Shown here in pieces: positions 21,943 through 32,820 of a stretch of DNA of 64,000 nt. The notes below the pieces were generated by a model. The model did no database searches. It worked only from the letters and a program-made list of their open reading frames with translations, and was not told the origin of the DNA. How positions within the stretch are numbered: the stretch's first letter is position 1; each line of letters opens with the position of its first letter. The DNA is taken from assembly GCA_916048095.2 (NCBI GenBank), contig OU696589.1, positions 2,244,948 to 2,308,947 on the forward strand, in the 5' to 3' direction. Position numbers and translations under genes: made by a program. Origin of the DNA: Sacculina carcini. Its lineage: Eukaryota; Arthropoda; Thecostraca; Sacculinidae.

Positions 21943-23189
21943 CAAAGACACAGTCTCCTTTCCAGACAACTACCGCTTGGCGGAAATACGCCTGAAAAAC
22001 CTTGAAAGGAACTTGGAACGGAATCTCGAGCGACCTGCAGCATATCAAGAGGCGATATAAGCCTATATGGAGAACAGGTACGCTCGAAAGATCGACGCCG
22101 ATGAGGAGCAATGTGCAAAGCTGTGGTACCTGCCGCACCATGCCGTCGTGAATCCGACTAAGAACAAACTTCGTATCGTGTTTGACGCGTCAGCTTCATA
22201 TATGAATACGTCTCTCAATTCAGAACTGCTCACCGGATCAGACTTGCTCCAGAGTTTCAATGAGATTTTGCTGCGCTTCCCGGGGAGTACGTTGGTATGG
22301 CAGCAGACGTAGAGAAAATATTTTTTGCAAATCTCGGTTCGGTCGGAAGATCTGCCGGCCATGAGTTTTCATGAGTTGAGTATGGTGCCAAAAAAGCAGT
22401 CTGGAGATCTAGAAGTACCAAATGAAAGTCTTAATTTTTGAAGCCAAGTGTATTCCGGCGATCGCTGATTATGCCCTCCATAGAATCGCCGAGGATTGTG
22501 CGCAGGCCGACTAACAATCGGCAACAGCGGCCATTACGATCAACTTCTATGCCGACGATTTCCTACGCTCCGAAGCAACACCGGAAGAGGCAATCAAGTC
22601 GAGGAGAGTCTTGACGTTAGTAGCAGCAAGAGGAGGTTTCGTCTTGCGGAAATGGACTTCAAATCGAAGAGAGGTAACCGATGAGCTGCCAGAGGATGCT
22701 CGAGAAGGGCATGGTAAAATCTAGAAAGTATTGGGATATGTGTGGAATACGTCAGAAGACTTGCTAAGCGTCGGGATACCCAGCAGCGAAATCCCGAAGA
22801 CAAAACGGGGCGTGCTGCAGTTGATGGCGCGAATATTCGACCCGTTGGGCATTGTTGCACCCTTTTGCCTGCAAGCGAAAGCTTTCATGCGACATTTGTG
22901 GACGCAGAAATACGAGTGGGATGAGCTGTTCAACGAGACCGACCTACGCGTATGGGATGAGTGGATGAATGGGCTCTCCCGCTTATCCGCGCTGAGCGTA
23001 CCACGCTCTTTGAAGCTAGTGGGCGAAGCTCCATTATGTATAGAGCTCCACATTTTTGTAGACGCATCTAGCAAGACATTCGCCGCTGTGGCTTACTTGA
23101 AGACGGTATATGCGGGCGGCGCGCACGTTGCGCTACTGATGACACGGACACGTGTGGCCCCGTTGAAGGGTTTAACAATAGTCAGATTG
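21943..23189 (+). pseudogene. BEL/Pao pol: reverse transcriptase and start of RNase H
   Basis: Visible BEL/Pao RT blocks are FPDNYRLAEIRLKNL, LWYLPHHAVVNPTK, LRIVFDASA (motif A region) and LNSELLTGSDLL. Later come KRGVLQLMARIFDPLGI and, near 23041-23100, ELHIFVDASSKTFAAVAYL (RNase H start). Several frameshifts and stops occur between 22030 and 22730. Coding runs to RVAPLKGLTIVRL at 23189, where a Gypsy LTR begins; the RNase H resumes at 29225. A stretch of roughly 40 codons is missing between the halves. Confidence 0.88.
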
Positions 23190-23426
23190 TGTTATGTTTT
23201 ACTCAGCACAATCAAAACGCCCTTCATACAATTCTATTCTATGCACACACACATAACCACCACACAATACGATCACACTATGACTTCACAGGTCCGCAAC
23301 ACGAATCACACTGACTAGCACGCACACATACATGAACGCACACACAAGTGCCTGTGACCTTGACAGGTCACGCAATAACATATACGTCTCTAGTGTTATG
23401 GCGCTCATACGCTTACACATACAACA
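23190..23426 (-). repeat. 3' LTR of the minus-strand Gypsy element
   Basis: On the element strand it starts TGTTGTATGTG right after the purine tract GAAGGGGGAGG and ends AAAACATAACA, where BEL coding sequence begins. The length is 237 bp. Confidence 0.8.
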
Positions 23427-24570
23427 CCTCCCCCTTCAATCATGGTAAGTCTTCTTGCCCCACCGAACTTGTAACCGATCAGTGCGTCGGCGTTGTCGAC
23501 TTGACCGACGTTGCGGGTATGGCGGTTCTTGCTCATCTTCTGCAGACGTCTAGCTTTCCTCCGACACTGCAGGCAGCTTCTCAACGTCCATATGTTCGTC
23601 GCTGGTGTTTGCATCTATGAGCGGAAAATACAACCGCAAGTATCGTCGGTTACGACGCAGGGATCGTCCACTCGGTAAACGTATGGCATAATCATGGTGG
23701 TTACCGATGGCTGCTACTACTCCGCATCTGTCCCACCGCCCGATGTCTGGGTCCTGTATGCTAACGTGGCTCCCTATTCGCAGTCCACGAAGTTTTCTTG
23801 CACCTCGTTCATAATACTGTTTGGTCCGCGTCGCCGTCTCATTGGCCCGCTTGTCATACTCCTCGTCGGCCTCTTCCCATTCGACGGAGAAAGCTGATCG
23901 ATGAGCAGGAACATCTGATCGGATGGGGTGTCCAAACAGGATCTGTGCTGGCGACTTTCCATCTGCTCTCGATGAATTCCGTAGCTCCAGTAGTCCTCTA
24001 GCAAACTCGTCCGTGTCCAGATTGCCTGACGATGTCGTTTTCTGCACTAATCTCTTCACAGATTTGACCGCAGCCTCAGCCAGGCCATTGCTTTGATGGT
24101 GATATGGCGACGATATCATGTGCCTCACTCCCCATCGGTTAAAAAAATTACGGGTTCGACGTGCTTTGAACTGCGGTCCACCATCACTACGTAGGAACGT
24201 AGGGCCGTAAAATATTCTCTCAGCGAACTCACCAGTTCTCTCGCTGATGCTTCTCGCTGGCATGACGAGACCATTGGCCAACCAGATAGCCGATCCACGT
24301 AAGCCAGATATGTACGCCGCGCATGGTGGAAGTAGTCTGCCGCCACATGCTCAAACCCCCTAGAGCACATTGGTTCTTGCACCAGTGGTTTTTTGGCTGG
24401 CTGGGCAAGTATTTGTGGCACGCGCTGCACGACGATATGGCATTTTCTATATCGTTGTCGATGCCGGGCCAAAACACGGCTTGCCTGGCACGCTGCTTTG
24501 TTTTTACCATACCAAGATGGGCATCATGCAGTCTTTTCAAGGTTTCTTTGCGCAATTTTTCCGGTATCAA
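23427..24570 (-). pseudogene. Integrase of the minus-strand Gypsy element
   Basis: The zinc-binding part is HDAHLGMVKTKQRARQAVFW followed by CSACH. The core has AADYFHH (first Asp), LRSDGGPQFKA (second Asp) and HQSNGLAEAAVK (third acidic residue). A tail with Arg-rich and GSHVSIQDPDIGRWDR segments follows. The style is that of Gypsy elements related to the worm K02A2.6 family. At least two shifts (about 24400 and 24240) break it. Confidence 0.85.
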
Positions 24571-26279
24571 TTATTCCGGTAGGCGTTGTCCACAAAGCAC
24601 TAGGCCTCCGTCCACCAGCAGCCGATTGCGCACACTCCAGTATTGACGGATATTTTGAGGCATTTCTTCTCTCCTGCTGGGAAAGCTTTTGATAACAGCC
24701 TCTCTTACAGCTCTATACTCTGGGTCCATTTCTCCGGCATTACGAAATGTTGTTACTGTTGCATCTTCGAGAGGTGATACGCGCCGACCTTCATCGTCCA
24801 CCGCGTTTATGACTGCTACAGTTTGAATATGCAGCCCATCTTCCGTCGTTTCTTCCGCCTCATACTCATCTTCTTTTGATGGTTTGTCCACTGGGTGTCT
24901 CGACAACGCGTCGGCTCCGTGGTGCACCGTTCCCGGGCGCCATTTGGCCTCGAGCGAGAACGGTAGCAATTTTTCCCTGAAGCGTAATATGCGAGGATTT
25001 CCGATGCCTGATAGACCTTTTTGATTCAGAATGGGCACCAAGGGTCTGTGGTCTGTAACCACCAGAAATTTAAGCCGATCAGATACATAGAACACTTTTG
25101 GCATGCCCAGACAATTGCCAGACATTCCAGCTCGCATACTGCATATCGCGTTTCCGTGTCTGTCCAAAAAAGTGACCCACATTGGATGAGGCGCCATTTT
25201 CCTGTATTGTCACGCTGGCGGAGCATAAACCCCAATCCTCCAATCCGTGCTGCATCTGTTTCCAGCACAGTTTACCGCGATGCACTGTAAAAACCGAGAC
25301 TGTGAGGTTCGATCAACGCCTTCTGCACGGCTTTCATCGCTTTCGTGTGTGCTTGAGACCGATTCCACACATTTTTCGGTTTTAACAAATCCCGTAACGG
25401 TGATGAAGCTGTAGAAATGTTTGAAGAAAAATTTCCCAGCTGGTTAACCAGGCCCATGAAAGACCTCAAGTCAGTGATGCTTTCTGGCACTGGAAATTCA
25501 GCAATGGCTTTAACTTTTCGCTCGTGGGCTGTGTAGCCTGTATGATATATGCGGTATCCGCAATAATCCACGTCCGAGCAAGCAAACTTGAATTTTTTGG
25601 CGTTGAGAGTAATGCCTGCTGAGTCACAACGCTGCAGCACTGACCAGACGCGCGCAAGATGCTCATCATAGGCGCCGTCATACACAAGTATATCGTCGAC
25701 GACTTTACACACTTGAGGCAGGTCACCCAAAGCTGCGTCACCTCGCCTTTTGTACTCGTCTCCACTTGATATAAGTCACATGACCGCTCGTTCGAACTTG
25801 AAACGTCCCCATGGGGTGATGAAGCAAGTCAGATGCTGATCATCTTCATGTATGGGTATTTGGAAGTAACCAGATTTTGCGTCCAGTGTCGTCAGAAATC
25901 GGGCTTCACCGGCGATCGATGATACGACGTCAATTGGTGATTTGACTGGATAGGTAGGTTGTTTCACATACCGGTTGAGTTTCGTCAAGTCAACGGTTAA
26001 CCGACACCCTATTGTCGACCCATCTCTGGACTTCTTGGCCACTGGAACCATGGGATGACACCATGTCGTTGGTTCATCCACTTTTTCTATTACTCCACTG
26101 CTCTGCAGCTCGCTTAATTGCTTCTCAATAGCATTTCTGAAACAGAAAGGTATTTGCCTAGCTGCGGTGATGGCATATGGCACAGCTTCTTCTTTTAACT
26201 CGATGCGCATTGGACCTCCCTGCATTTTGCGCAAGATACTGTTTGACTGCTCAAACACATCTGAAAATGTGTCTATCAT
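24571..26279 (-). pseudogene. Reverse transcriptase and RNase H of the minus-strand Gypsy element
   Basis: RT shows VIEKVDEPTTWCHPMVPVAKK, RLTVDLTKLNRYVKQ, LTTLDAKSGYFQIPI (motif A), a PWGRFKFERAVM block and VVDDILVYD (motif C). After the RT come LRSFMGLVNQLGNFSS and an RNase H with METDAARIGGLGFML-type and VTDHRPL motifs. Breaks lie near 25770 and 25270, where expected residues are lost. Sequence style matches the adjoining integrase. Confidence 0.85.
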
Positions 26280-27290
26280 TGCACGTCACGTGCATGTGCT
26301 GACGACCATCCGCTGCAGTTGGTGGTCGCCTCAGCTTCCACACTGGACGCTGTTCCATTTTGCTTAGGTGTGTCTGATCCGTCTTTTTGTGATCGTGGAT
26401 TGGTACGGGTATCTTGGATTTCCCCGTAAACTTTTCCTGTTTTCCCACCGACTGATTTTGTCGGGGAAATGATACCGGCAGTATTTTCAATTATACTGCG
26501 TCTTGCCACGAAAGCAGTGAGCCTCTCAGGCATTTGACAATGTACAGGCATGTGTTTACAGCTACGTCACCTAGCTTCACTGTGACATCAGCACAACCTA
26601 TGCATTTCAGTCAATGCCCGTCTGCACCGAGGAGGATATCATCCGGTGGTTTTAAATTGCTGCGATACAGCCCCACACGTCGTGCCATTGATGCACTGAT
26701 GACTGACATTGCGGCACCCGTGTCAGCTATACACACCATGGGATAAGTCTTCCCAGAAGTATGCTCCACATGGACCGTTATCGATGGGATATCTTTTCGC
26801 TGACCCGTGGCACCGACGTTCACGTCCGACACCATTATATGATGCACTGATATGCCTTTGTTCGTAGAGGGAGACTTATGCCGGGGTGCCGACTCGTACC
26901 AGCTGCGGCAGCACTTCTCATAGTGCCCTTTCTTTTTGCACTTCCGACACTCCACGTTGAGGGCAGGGCACATCTTTGCATCCTTGTGTTTATTGTGACC
27001 GCATCTTGTACATCTGTTTGCTGGACTGGATTGATGCTCTGTGGAACGTTGCCTCTGCTTGTAGCTGGACATTTTGTTGATACTGCGTTCTCGCATCATT
27101 GCGGCATTCTCTTTTGCTGTTTCGCTGCTGCGGCAAATGACAATCGCTTCTTCCAGCGAGAGATCTTTCTGACGAAGCAATCGATGAAGCGCTTCTTCGT
27201 CAGCGATGCCCATGACTATTTTGTCTCTGAGTGTTTTATCCGAACATTCAGTGCAGAAACAACATCACAGAATGCTATCGACTCTTTGAT
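26280..27290 (-). pseudogene. Gag C-terminal half and protease of the minus-strand Gypsy element
   Basis: Gag helices (DEEALHRLLRQKDLSLEEAI) lead to zinc knuckles CTRCGHNKH..C and CRKCKKKGHYEKCC, then to a protease with the active site CIADTGAAMSVIS (D-T-G). The frame covers 27213-26611 and degrades downstream to 26280. Knuckles bind element RNA and the protease processes the polyprotein. Its N-terminal gag half lies beyond a CR1-like insertion, at 28849-29220. Confidence 0.88.
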
Positions 27291-28848
27291 GCAACAACAA
27301 CAACAACAACAACAACATGTATTTGTTATAGCGCACCGAAGGGCTCGGGCGCGACACGATTATAACAGTTGGGAACACGGAATACAAATAACAGGACAGA
27401 TGCAAAAGAAGTGAACTACAAATATGCAATAAATGACAATAAATATAGAGACAAAATATGGGCAAAACATACAAAGCAGACGGACATGACGGACAAGACA
27501 ACACGACTGGAACATAATGACAACACAACACAGCAAACACAACTCGGGAGAATATAGTCATAGCGTAGATATAGTAAGCATGCAAATGAGAGAAGGAATA
27601 CGAGTAAGAACATGCTAAAGTAACATGTTATAGTGATGCAAAAGGTGTGAGAGTGTGGGAGACTGGGTCAAAAGAGAGGTCAAAAAAGTGTTTGGAGAGC
27701 TTAGAGCGGAAAGAATTGTAGGAAAGAGAAGAAGTAATGTGAACTGGGATGGAATTGTAAAGGCGAGGGGCGGAAAAAAAGAATGATTTGGAGGACCAAG
27801 GAGATTCATTTACAGCACGAGGGCATACAAGGGGAAGAGGAATTCGGGAAGGAGTGAGGCAAGGAGTGAGGAGAAGGCGGAGATAGGATGGCTGATGAGG
27901 ATCGTGGAGAAGCTTATATATCAGACAGCACAGGCGAAAGTGAATACGTGGAATAATAGGGAGCCAGCGAAATTGAAAAAGAAATCGAGAAGTGTGACGA
28001 CAAGGAACAGGATGAAGGACAAAACGACAAGATTGATTAATGACGCGTTGTAGAATTTTAAGAGAACGACGAGGAGCATGGATGTACAAAGAATTACAAT
28101 AGTCAAGTCTAGAGAATACATGAGAGTGAATAAGTTTGATTGCGGAAGGTCTGTCGAGATATGAGCGTATAGGATAGAGGGATCTCAAGATAAGACGACA
28201 AGTGCGGGCGACAGAGAGGATGTTGTCGGAGGAAGAGAGAGATGAGTCAAAAATAACTCCGAGATTGCGAACTGTCGATGATAGGATAAGAGGTAAGCGA
28301 GGAGGAAGAATACGAGGAGGATGAAGAGCCAGAAACTCAGACTTGGACGGGTTGAGGAGAAGGTGACGGGACGACGCCCAAGAAGAGATGGTGGATAGGA
28401 TGTCAGAGAGAAAAGACGGAGAAGGAAAAGGAAGAGGGCTATATAACTGAATGTCATCAGCGTAGATATGAAATGAGATGGAATACTTACGAAGGATAGG
28501 ACAGAGGGAGGACATGTAAAGGTTAAAGAGTATCGGACCAAGAATAGATCCCTGAGGGACACCTGATGAAAGATGGATAGGATCAGATACAGAGGAATTG
28601 AAGTTGACAGAGTAGGTCCTTCCCGAAAGGTACGATTTAAGGAGAGAGAGGGCAGAAGACGAGATACCAAGATGAGAGAAGTCATGAATTAGGATAGAGT
28701 GATTAACAAGGTCGAAGGCGGAGGACATATCGAGAAGAACGAGAAGAACAGAGCGACGGTACGAGAAGTGCGAGAGGATGCCATTGGAGATAGAAAGAAG
28801 AACTGATTCGGTAGAATGAGAAGGGCGACACAAAAAGTCGTTGAAGGA
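27291..28848 (-). mobile_element. CR1-like non-LTR retrotransposon, copy A (5'-truncated)
   Basis: It splits the Gypsy gag. The 3' end, on the minus strand, is a (TTG)n tail at 27292-27316; the 5' end lies in the middle of RT. Copies B (37610-41377, minus) and C (45540-49430, plus) belong to the same family. Confidence 0.88.
27628..28833 (-). pseudogene. CR1-like reverse transcriptase, C-terminal 401 codons
   Basis: A long uninterrupted frame starts inside RT. It has LLDMSSAFDLVNH (motif A), SGVPQGSILGPILFNLYM (motif B), FHIYADDIQLY (catalytic Y-A-D-D), NLGVIFDSSL and LDYCNSLY (thumb), and a tail rich in Leu/Pro/Ser ending in FASL. The lack of any stop across 1.2 kb suggests a young insertion. 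No endonuclease is present, so it is non-autonomous. The first codons are not a true start. Confidence 0.9.
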
Positions 28849-29220
28849 TTATCCGTCCCCTTGCTTTCTCAGGAAAAACTCTCTGCGATCAATAACAATG
28901 TTTCTTTGGTTGCGCAGATATGCCTCCATTGTATTCACGCATTCCTCGATGTTGGTGTGCGGGGTGACTGCCAGTCCGTACCGAAGTATTCTGGACCACT
29001 CTTCGTCCACTAGCGATACAAGCACTGCTCTTTGCTCCTCGTCCGGGATATCATTCAGCTTGCACAATAATACGTAAGCTTCAAACTTGTGCTTACAATT
29101 ATCGAATTCCTTCAGGGACACTGAGGACGACAGAAACGGTGCTGGTGTGGCTGATGCCGGCAGGCTGCATTGCTGAGCGTACGGCTGAAGAGCGCTGTGA
29201 TGGATTCTCCTTCCTACCGA
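28849..29220 (-). pseudogene. Gag N-terminal part of the minus-strand Gypsy element
   Basis: SLKEFDNCKHKFEAYVLLCKL, then DEEQRAVLVSLVDEEW and AYLRNQRNIVIDRREFFLRK, form an alpha-helical capsid-like pattern usual at the start of Gypsy gag. Upstream codons continue in frame to about 29220 and then meet BEL RNase H, so the natural start is lost. Confidence 0.8.
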
Positions 29221-29224
29221 TTCG

Positions 29225-30858
29225 AAAGGTGAATACTCTGGACCGACAGCGAAGCGGTGCTCAAGTATACCCGAAACGAAACGCGTCGTTTTAAAGTCTT
29301 CGTTGCCAATCGCGCCTCGGAAATTTTGGACTCTTCAAATCCAGATCAGTGGAGGCATGTGGCGGGCAACTTGAGCCCTGCTGATTTGGCTTCGAGGGTT
29401 GCAGGTACGAAGGAACTGGAGCAGTCAGACGTGTGGTGGCACGGACCCGCTTTCCTGAAAGAAGAACAATAATACAGTGTACAAAAGTTAGTGGACGAGC
29501 TTGACACGCACCCCCCCCCCCCCTAGCTCAAAGGAGAAAGGGTGGTCCGGTGCGTTCAAATGTCAACAAGAGCCAATGCACATCTGGTGGACCCTACCCG
29601 CTTCTCCAGATGGGATCGCTACCGTCGTGTAATGGGTGGGTGTCTTCGTTTCGTGAATAATCTGCGCGCGAGTGCCAAACGGACAATGTCTAACACGAGC
29701 GGTCCACTGTCTCTTCCAGAAGTCGAGGAAGCAGTCAATCAAGAAGGATCAAGAAATACACAGCAAGCCTATTTGGGATGTCGGAGACTTTAAAGGACAA
29801 GTACGAGATTCTGCGGTTTCGAGGGCGCCTTAGCAAAGTACCACTAGCTGAGATGTATCGCAATCCGACTATTTTGGCAAATGAGGACGATCTTATGCGT
29901 CTGTTGGTGACCTATGCCCATCATCAAGCGATGCATTCTGGTGTCAGTCATACTCTGAATCGATTCAGAGAGGACTACTGGACACCGAAATTGAGAGCGA
30001 CGGTAAAGAAGGTACTGCACGGCTGTGTATTCTGTCGCAATCGTAGAAGCAAACCACGGCAGCCGATCATGGCCGACTTGCCGGATACTCGTTTCGACCA
30101 GACACGTCCTTTTTCTTCGGTCGGATTGGATTACTTTGGCCCGTTGGAAGTGCGCAAGGGCAGAAAAGTGAAGAAGAGGTATATTTTACTCGTTACATGT
30201 TTGGCGACACGAGCTCTCCATCTCGAAGTCTCGTACGCCCTAGAGACGGACTGCTTCCTCATATCGCTGCGGCGGCTCATTGCGCGTCGGGGGCACCAAA
30301 TCTGATAACGAGCGACAATGGCACGAACCTGGTTGGTGGAGAGAGAGAGCTGCGCACAGCGGTACAGAAGTGGAATCAGCAGCAGATAACCAACAGATAG
30401 GGTTGGGATGGTGATCGGTGTCGAGTGACGCTGGCGATCCCGAGTCGATGACACCCAATCACTTTCTGCTCGGTGTACACTCTGCCGATTCAGGACTTCC
30501 CCATGGTGTCTTCTATGATAGAGACATTTATCACCGAAGAAAGTGGTTCCAGTGTCAGGGCCTTGCTGAACAACTATGGCAGCGTTGGCGGAAGGAATAT
30601 CTGCCGACCCTGGCGAGGCGCACCAAGTGGCAGAAGTCCTAAGAATATCTGCAGGTCGGGGACGTGGTGCTGCTGGCCGATCGGGATGTTCCGCGTGCAC
30701 GTTGGCCTCTGGCGGTAGTCCAGCATGTGTTACCGGGATGGGATGGTGTAGTCCGGACTGTCGAGATCCGTACAGCACGGGTATCCTACAGAAGACCGGT
30801 CAACAAGCTGTGCGTTTTGGAGAATGCGTCCATCGACTCATTGCCGAGTGCTAATTAA
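29225..30858 (+). pseudogene. BEL/Pao pol: end of RNase H and integrase
   Basis: It resumes with WTDSEAVLKY and PADLASR (RNase H end), then an integrase with H-x-x-M-H, CVFC (zinc site), SVGLDYFGPL (first Asp), a frameshift, SDNGTNLVGG (second Asp), the TPNHFLLG signature near 30448-30471, and a C-terminal GDVVLLADRD block. Stops or shifts lie near 29471, 29770, 30300, 30400 and 30640. The pol ends at 30856-30858. A run of 14 C at about 29511-29523 sits in one break. Confidence 0.88.
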
Positions 30859-31155
30859 TGCATAGTGTATATATATCTTGCATTGTCTTGTATCTATGTT
30901 AATCGTACTGGGTAGATGTTCGATTCCCGTTGTTATGTGGTGGGGTTTCGTATCGGACACAACGTTTGTGGCCTTGTGCGTTGTTTGTCGTGTGAGGTTT
31001 CGACGATCTCGAAACTGAGGGGGGGAGGATATTGTGAATGCGAGGCAATATTCGACTAGGATAAGTTTAAACCGGCATTCTTTGTCACTTGCGGCGCTCG
31101 AAGGACAAAAGGGGGTTTTCAGTATTTGGGTTGTTTTGGTGATTGATTGAAAGGG
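30859..31155 (+). other. BEL 3' noncoding region, purine tract and start of the 3' LTR
   Basis: After the pol stop there is T/G-rich sequence, then the purine tract GAGGGGGGGAGGA at about 31017-31029. The LTR probably starts at TGTGAATGCG (31033). Its far end is not evident and seems cut by the next element. Confidence 0.6.
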
Positions 31156-31193
31156 TGTAGGAAACCAAAAACACTATATTACATTAGAGACAA

Positions 31194-31224
31194 GCGCGCG
31201 TGGGCATCACTGCACCACGCGCGC
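31194..31224. repeat. Perfect 10-bp hairpin
   Basis: GCGCGCGTGG and its exact inverse complement are separated by 11 bases, within the presumed LTR. Confidence 0.85.
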
Positions 31225-31810
31225 CTACAAGAGGTCACGCCACATCCGCACCACGAACACGACTTCACGCTCACACCGTAATACACGGGAGCACACCCAC
31301 ACACACGCACAGGCCTCACGTACACCGCCATAGCCAATCAGCGGCGAGCCGGTCAATCGCTAGCCGCCGCGGGCATGCACACTCGATAAACGTATACACA
31401 CACACCGAAACAACTACACACACTCGCTCACACACTCTCGCACGCCATACACAATTAAACCATACACAATCACACAGACACAATAAGACTGTAGTGTCCG
31501 CACGCACGCATGAATTATTGCAGCAAGAAGAAACGCTCTAAACCACACGATATATTAACGCAAGATTACAGCACAAGTTTACAGCACGAACTCACAATGC
31601 AGAATGTCTCAACCTCAAACACCAAGGCCAACACCATAACGTACGCGGTAGCAGCCCGTGCACGTTCAGCATTCACTCGCCTAATGTAACCGTACACTCA
31701 GCATTCCTCGAATCATGTAGGTGTATCACGTATCATGTAAGTGTATCAAGTATCATGTAACATGTAGCTCACTGTACGCTTCTAACAGAACCCTGACATT
31801 ACATATCCCC

Positions 31811-32522
31811 GCTCGAAAAAGTCACTAGTCCATAAGACGAGCCGGCAGCCAGCGGCGACGACCGCGCGATGACGATGGAAGTTGACGGGACGGATCTTCG
31901 TTTATCTCCAGCGATCCTTAGCCGGGGAATGTAGTACCGTTACTCGGTAGCGGTTCGGCAGTTTCACTGGTCTTTTGTGTTGATCGATGCGAAGCAGGTG
32001 ACGACGCTGACCAAATTTCAGTGTCGGTATCGTCGTCTGCGGCACGGGGTGCAACACATAATCTGGTCTTGGCCAGGTGTGCCACATTACGGACGGAACC
32101 TTCCTCCAATCGATAAGCAGCACCTTGTCGCCCCACTATGCGCACTGTACCGGAGAAACGTCTGCCAGTCTTCCCGACATGCACAGTAACCCGAACATAT
32201 ACGTAGTCTCCGATTTGCATGGACGGTACTCGGACACACATGCGGCGATCATAATGACGCTTATAGCGGCGCTGCTCACGTTGTACCCTGCTGGTGAGTT
32301 CTCTATGCTCAGCTCTTGAACCCCGTTCCGCTGTTGTCACGATCGGAAGAGAAAGACGCATCGGCCGTCCATGTAGGAGTTGCGAAGGCGGTTGACCTGT
32401 AGTACAGTGTGGTGTCGCTCGATACCTCCCCAACATTGCGAGCATTTGCTCCCGCATCGACTGTTCCGATGATGAAATACAGCAGTTTTTCAGACACGTT
32501 TTTAATGTCCGGTTGAATACTA
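31811..32522 (-). pseudogene. Integrase C-terminus of the second minus-strand Gypsy element
   Basis: Recognisable integrase C-terminal motifs are MLGRYRATPHCTTGQPPSQLLHGR, the usual R.TPH..TG.SP..LL.GR block, then a basic KRHYDRR region and GDYVYVRV, the chromatin-facing barrel-like end. Catalytic residues lie upstream and are absent. It shows the same style as the neighbouring plus-strand Gypsy protein (YRNTPHCTTGETPAQLL), so the two are related but distinct. Confidence 0.85.
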
Positions 32523-32802
32523 TACTGTTCCTACACTTGTGGCGCAAGTGTCGTTTATGACTGTGGGACTGGTTGATGTTGTTTATATGAATCAATGATA
32601 AGTTTCCAAATAAATTATATGGTAGGATTTAATTATATTGAGTGTTTGTATTTGCTAATCAACTTTGCTAATGTACATTACTAATCACTATCATTTGGGT
32701 TATGTTTCAGGCATTGAATATTGGTGTCTTATTGCTATGAAATAGAGTGGCACGTTTCACGGTTGTTTTCATTGTAGTGGCGATGACGGAAAAGGAATAG
32801 TA
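32523..32802 (+). repeat. 5' LTR of the pol-only Gypsy element
   Basis: Length 280 bp, TACTGTTCC..GGAATAGTA. It differs from the 3' LTR at about three bases (two near the TATATGAAT, one near GAATATTGG). Confidence 0.95.
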
Positions 32803-32805
32803 AAA

Positions 32806-32820
32806 CTGGCGACGAGGATG
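32806..32820 (+). promoter_or_regulatory. Primer binding site
   Basis: TGGCGACGAGGATGG starts three bases after the LTR. TGG pairs with the CCA end of a tRNA and primes minus-strand DNA. I did not identify the tRNA. Confidence 0.8.

Larger units (their letters stand above)
23190..29225 (-). mobile_element. Ty3/Gypsy element (minus strand) inserted in BEL RNase H
   Basis: Reading from 29225 down: gag (split by a CR1-like insertion), protease, RT/RNase H, integrase, purine tract, 3' LTR. The 3' LTR is at 23190-23426. No 5' LTR is seen; gag coding runs directly into BEL sequence at about 29225, so a deletion removed the 5' LTR together with part of BEL. Confidence 0.88.
31156..32522 (-). mobile_element. 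3' part of a second minus-strand Gypsy element
   Basis: A likely LTR (31156-31803) follows a purine tract (AGCGGGGATA on the element strand) after an integrase tail. The element is cut at 32522 by the plus-strand Gypsy element. The LTR's outer edge is a guess because no partner LTR is in the window. Confidence 0.7.

Noticed and set aside
27616..28121. Additional frames opposite or alongside CR1-like copy A
   Set aside because: Overlapping shadows; only the 401-codon frame carries RT motifs.
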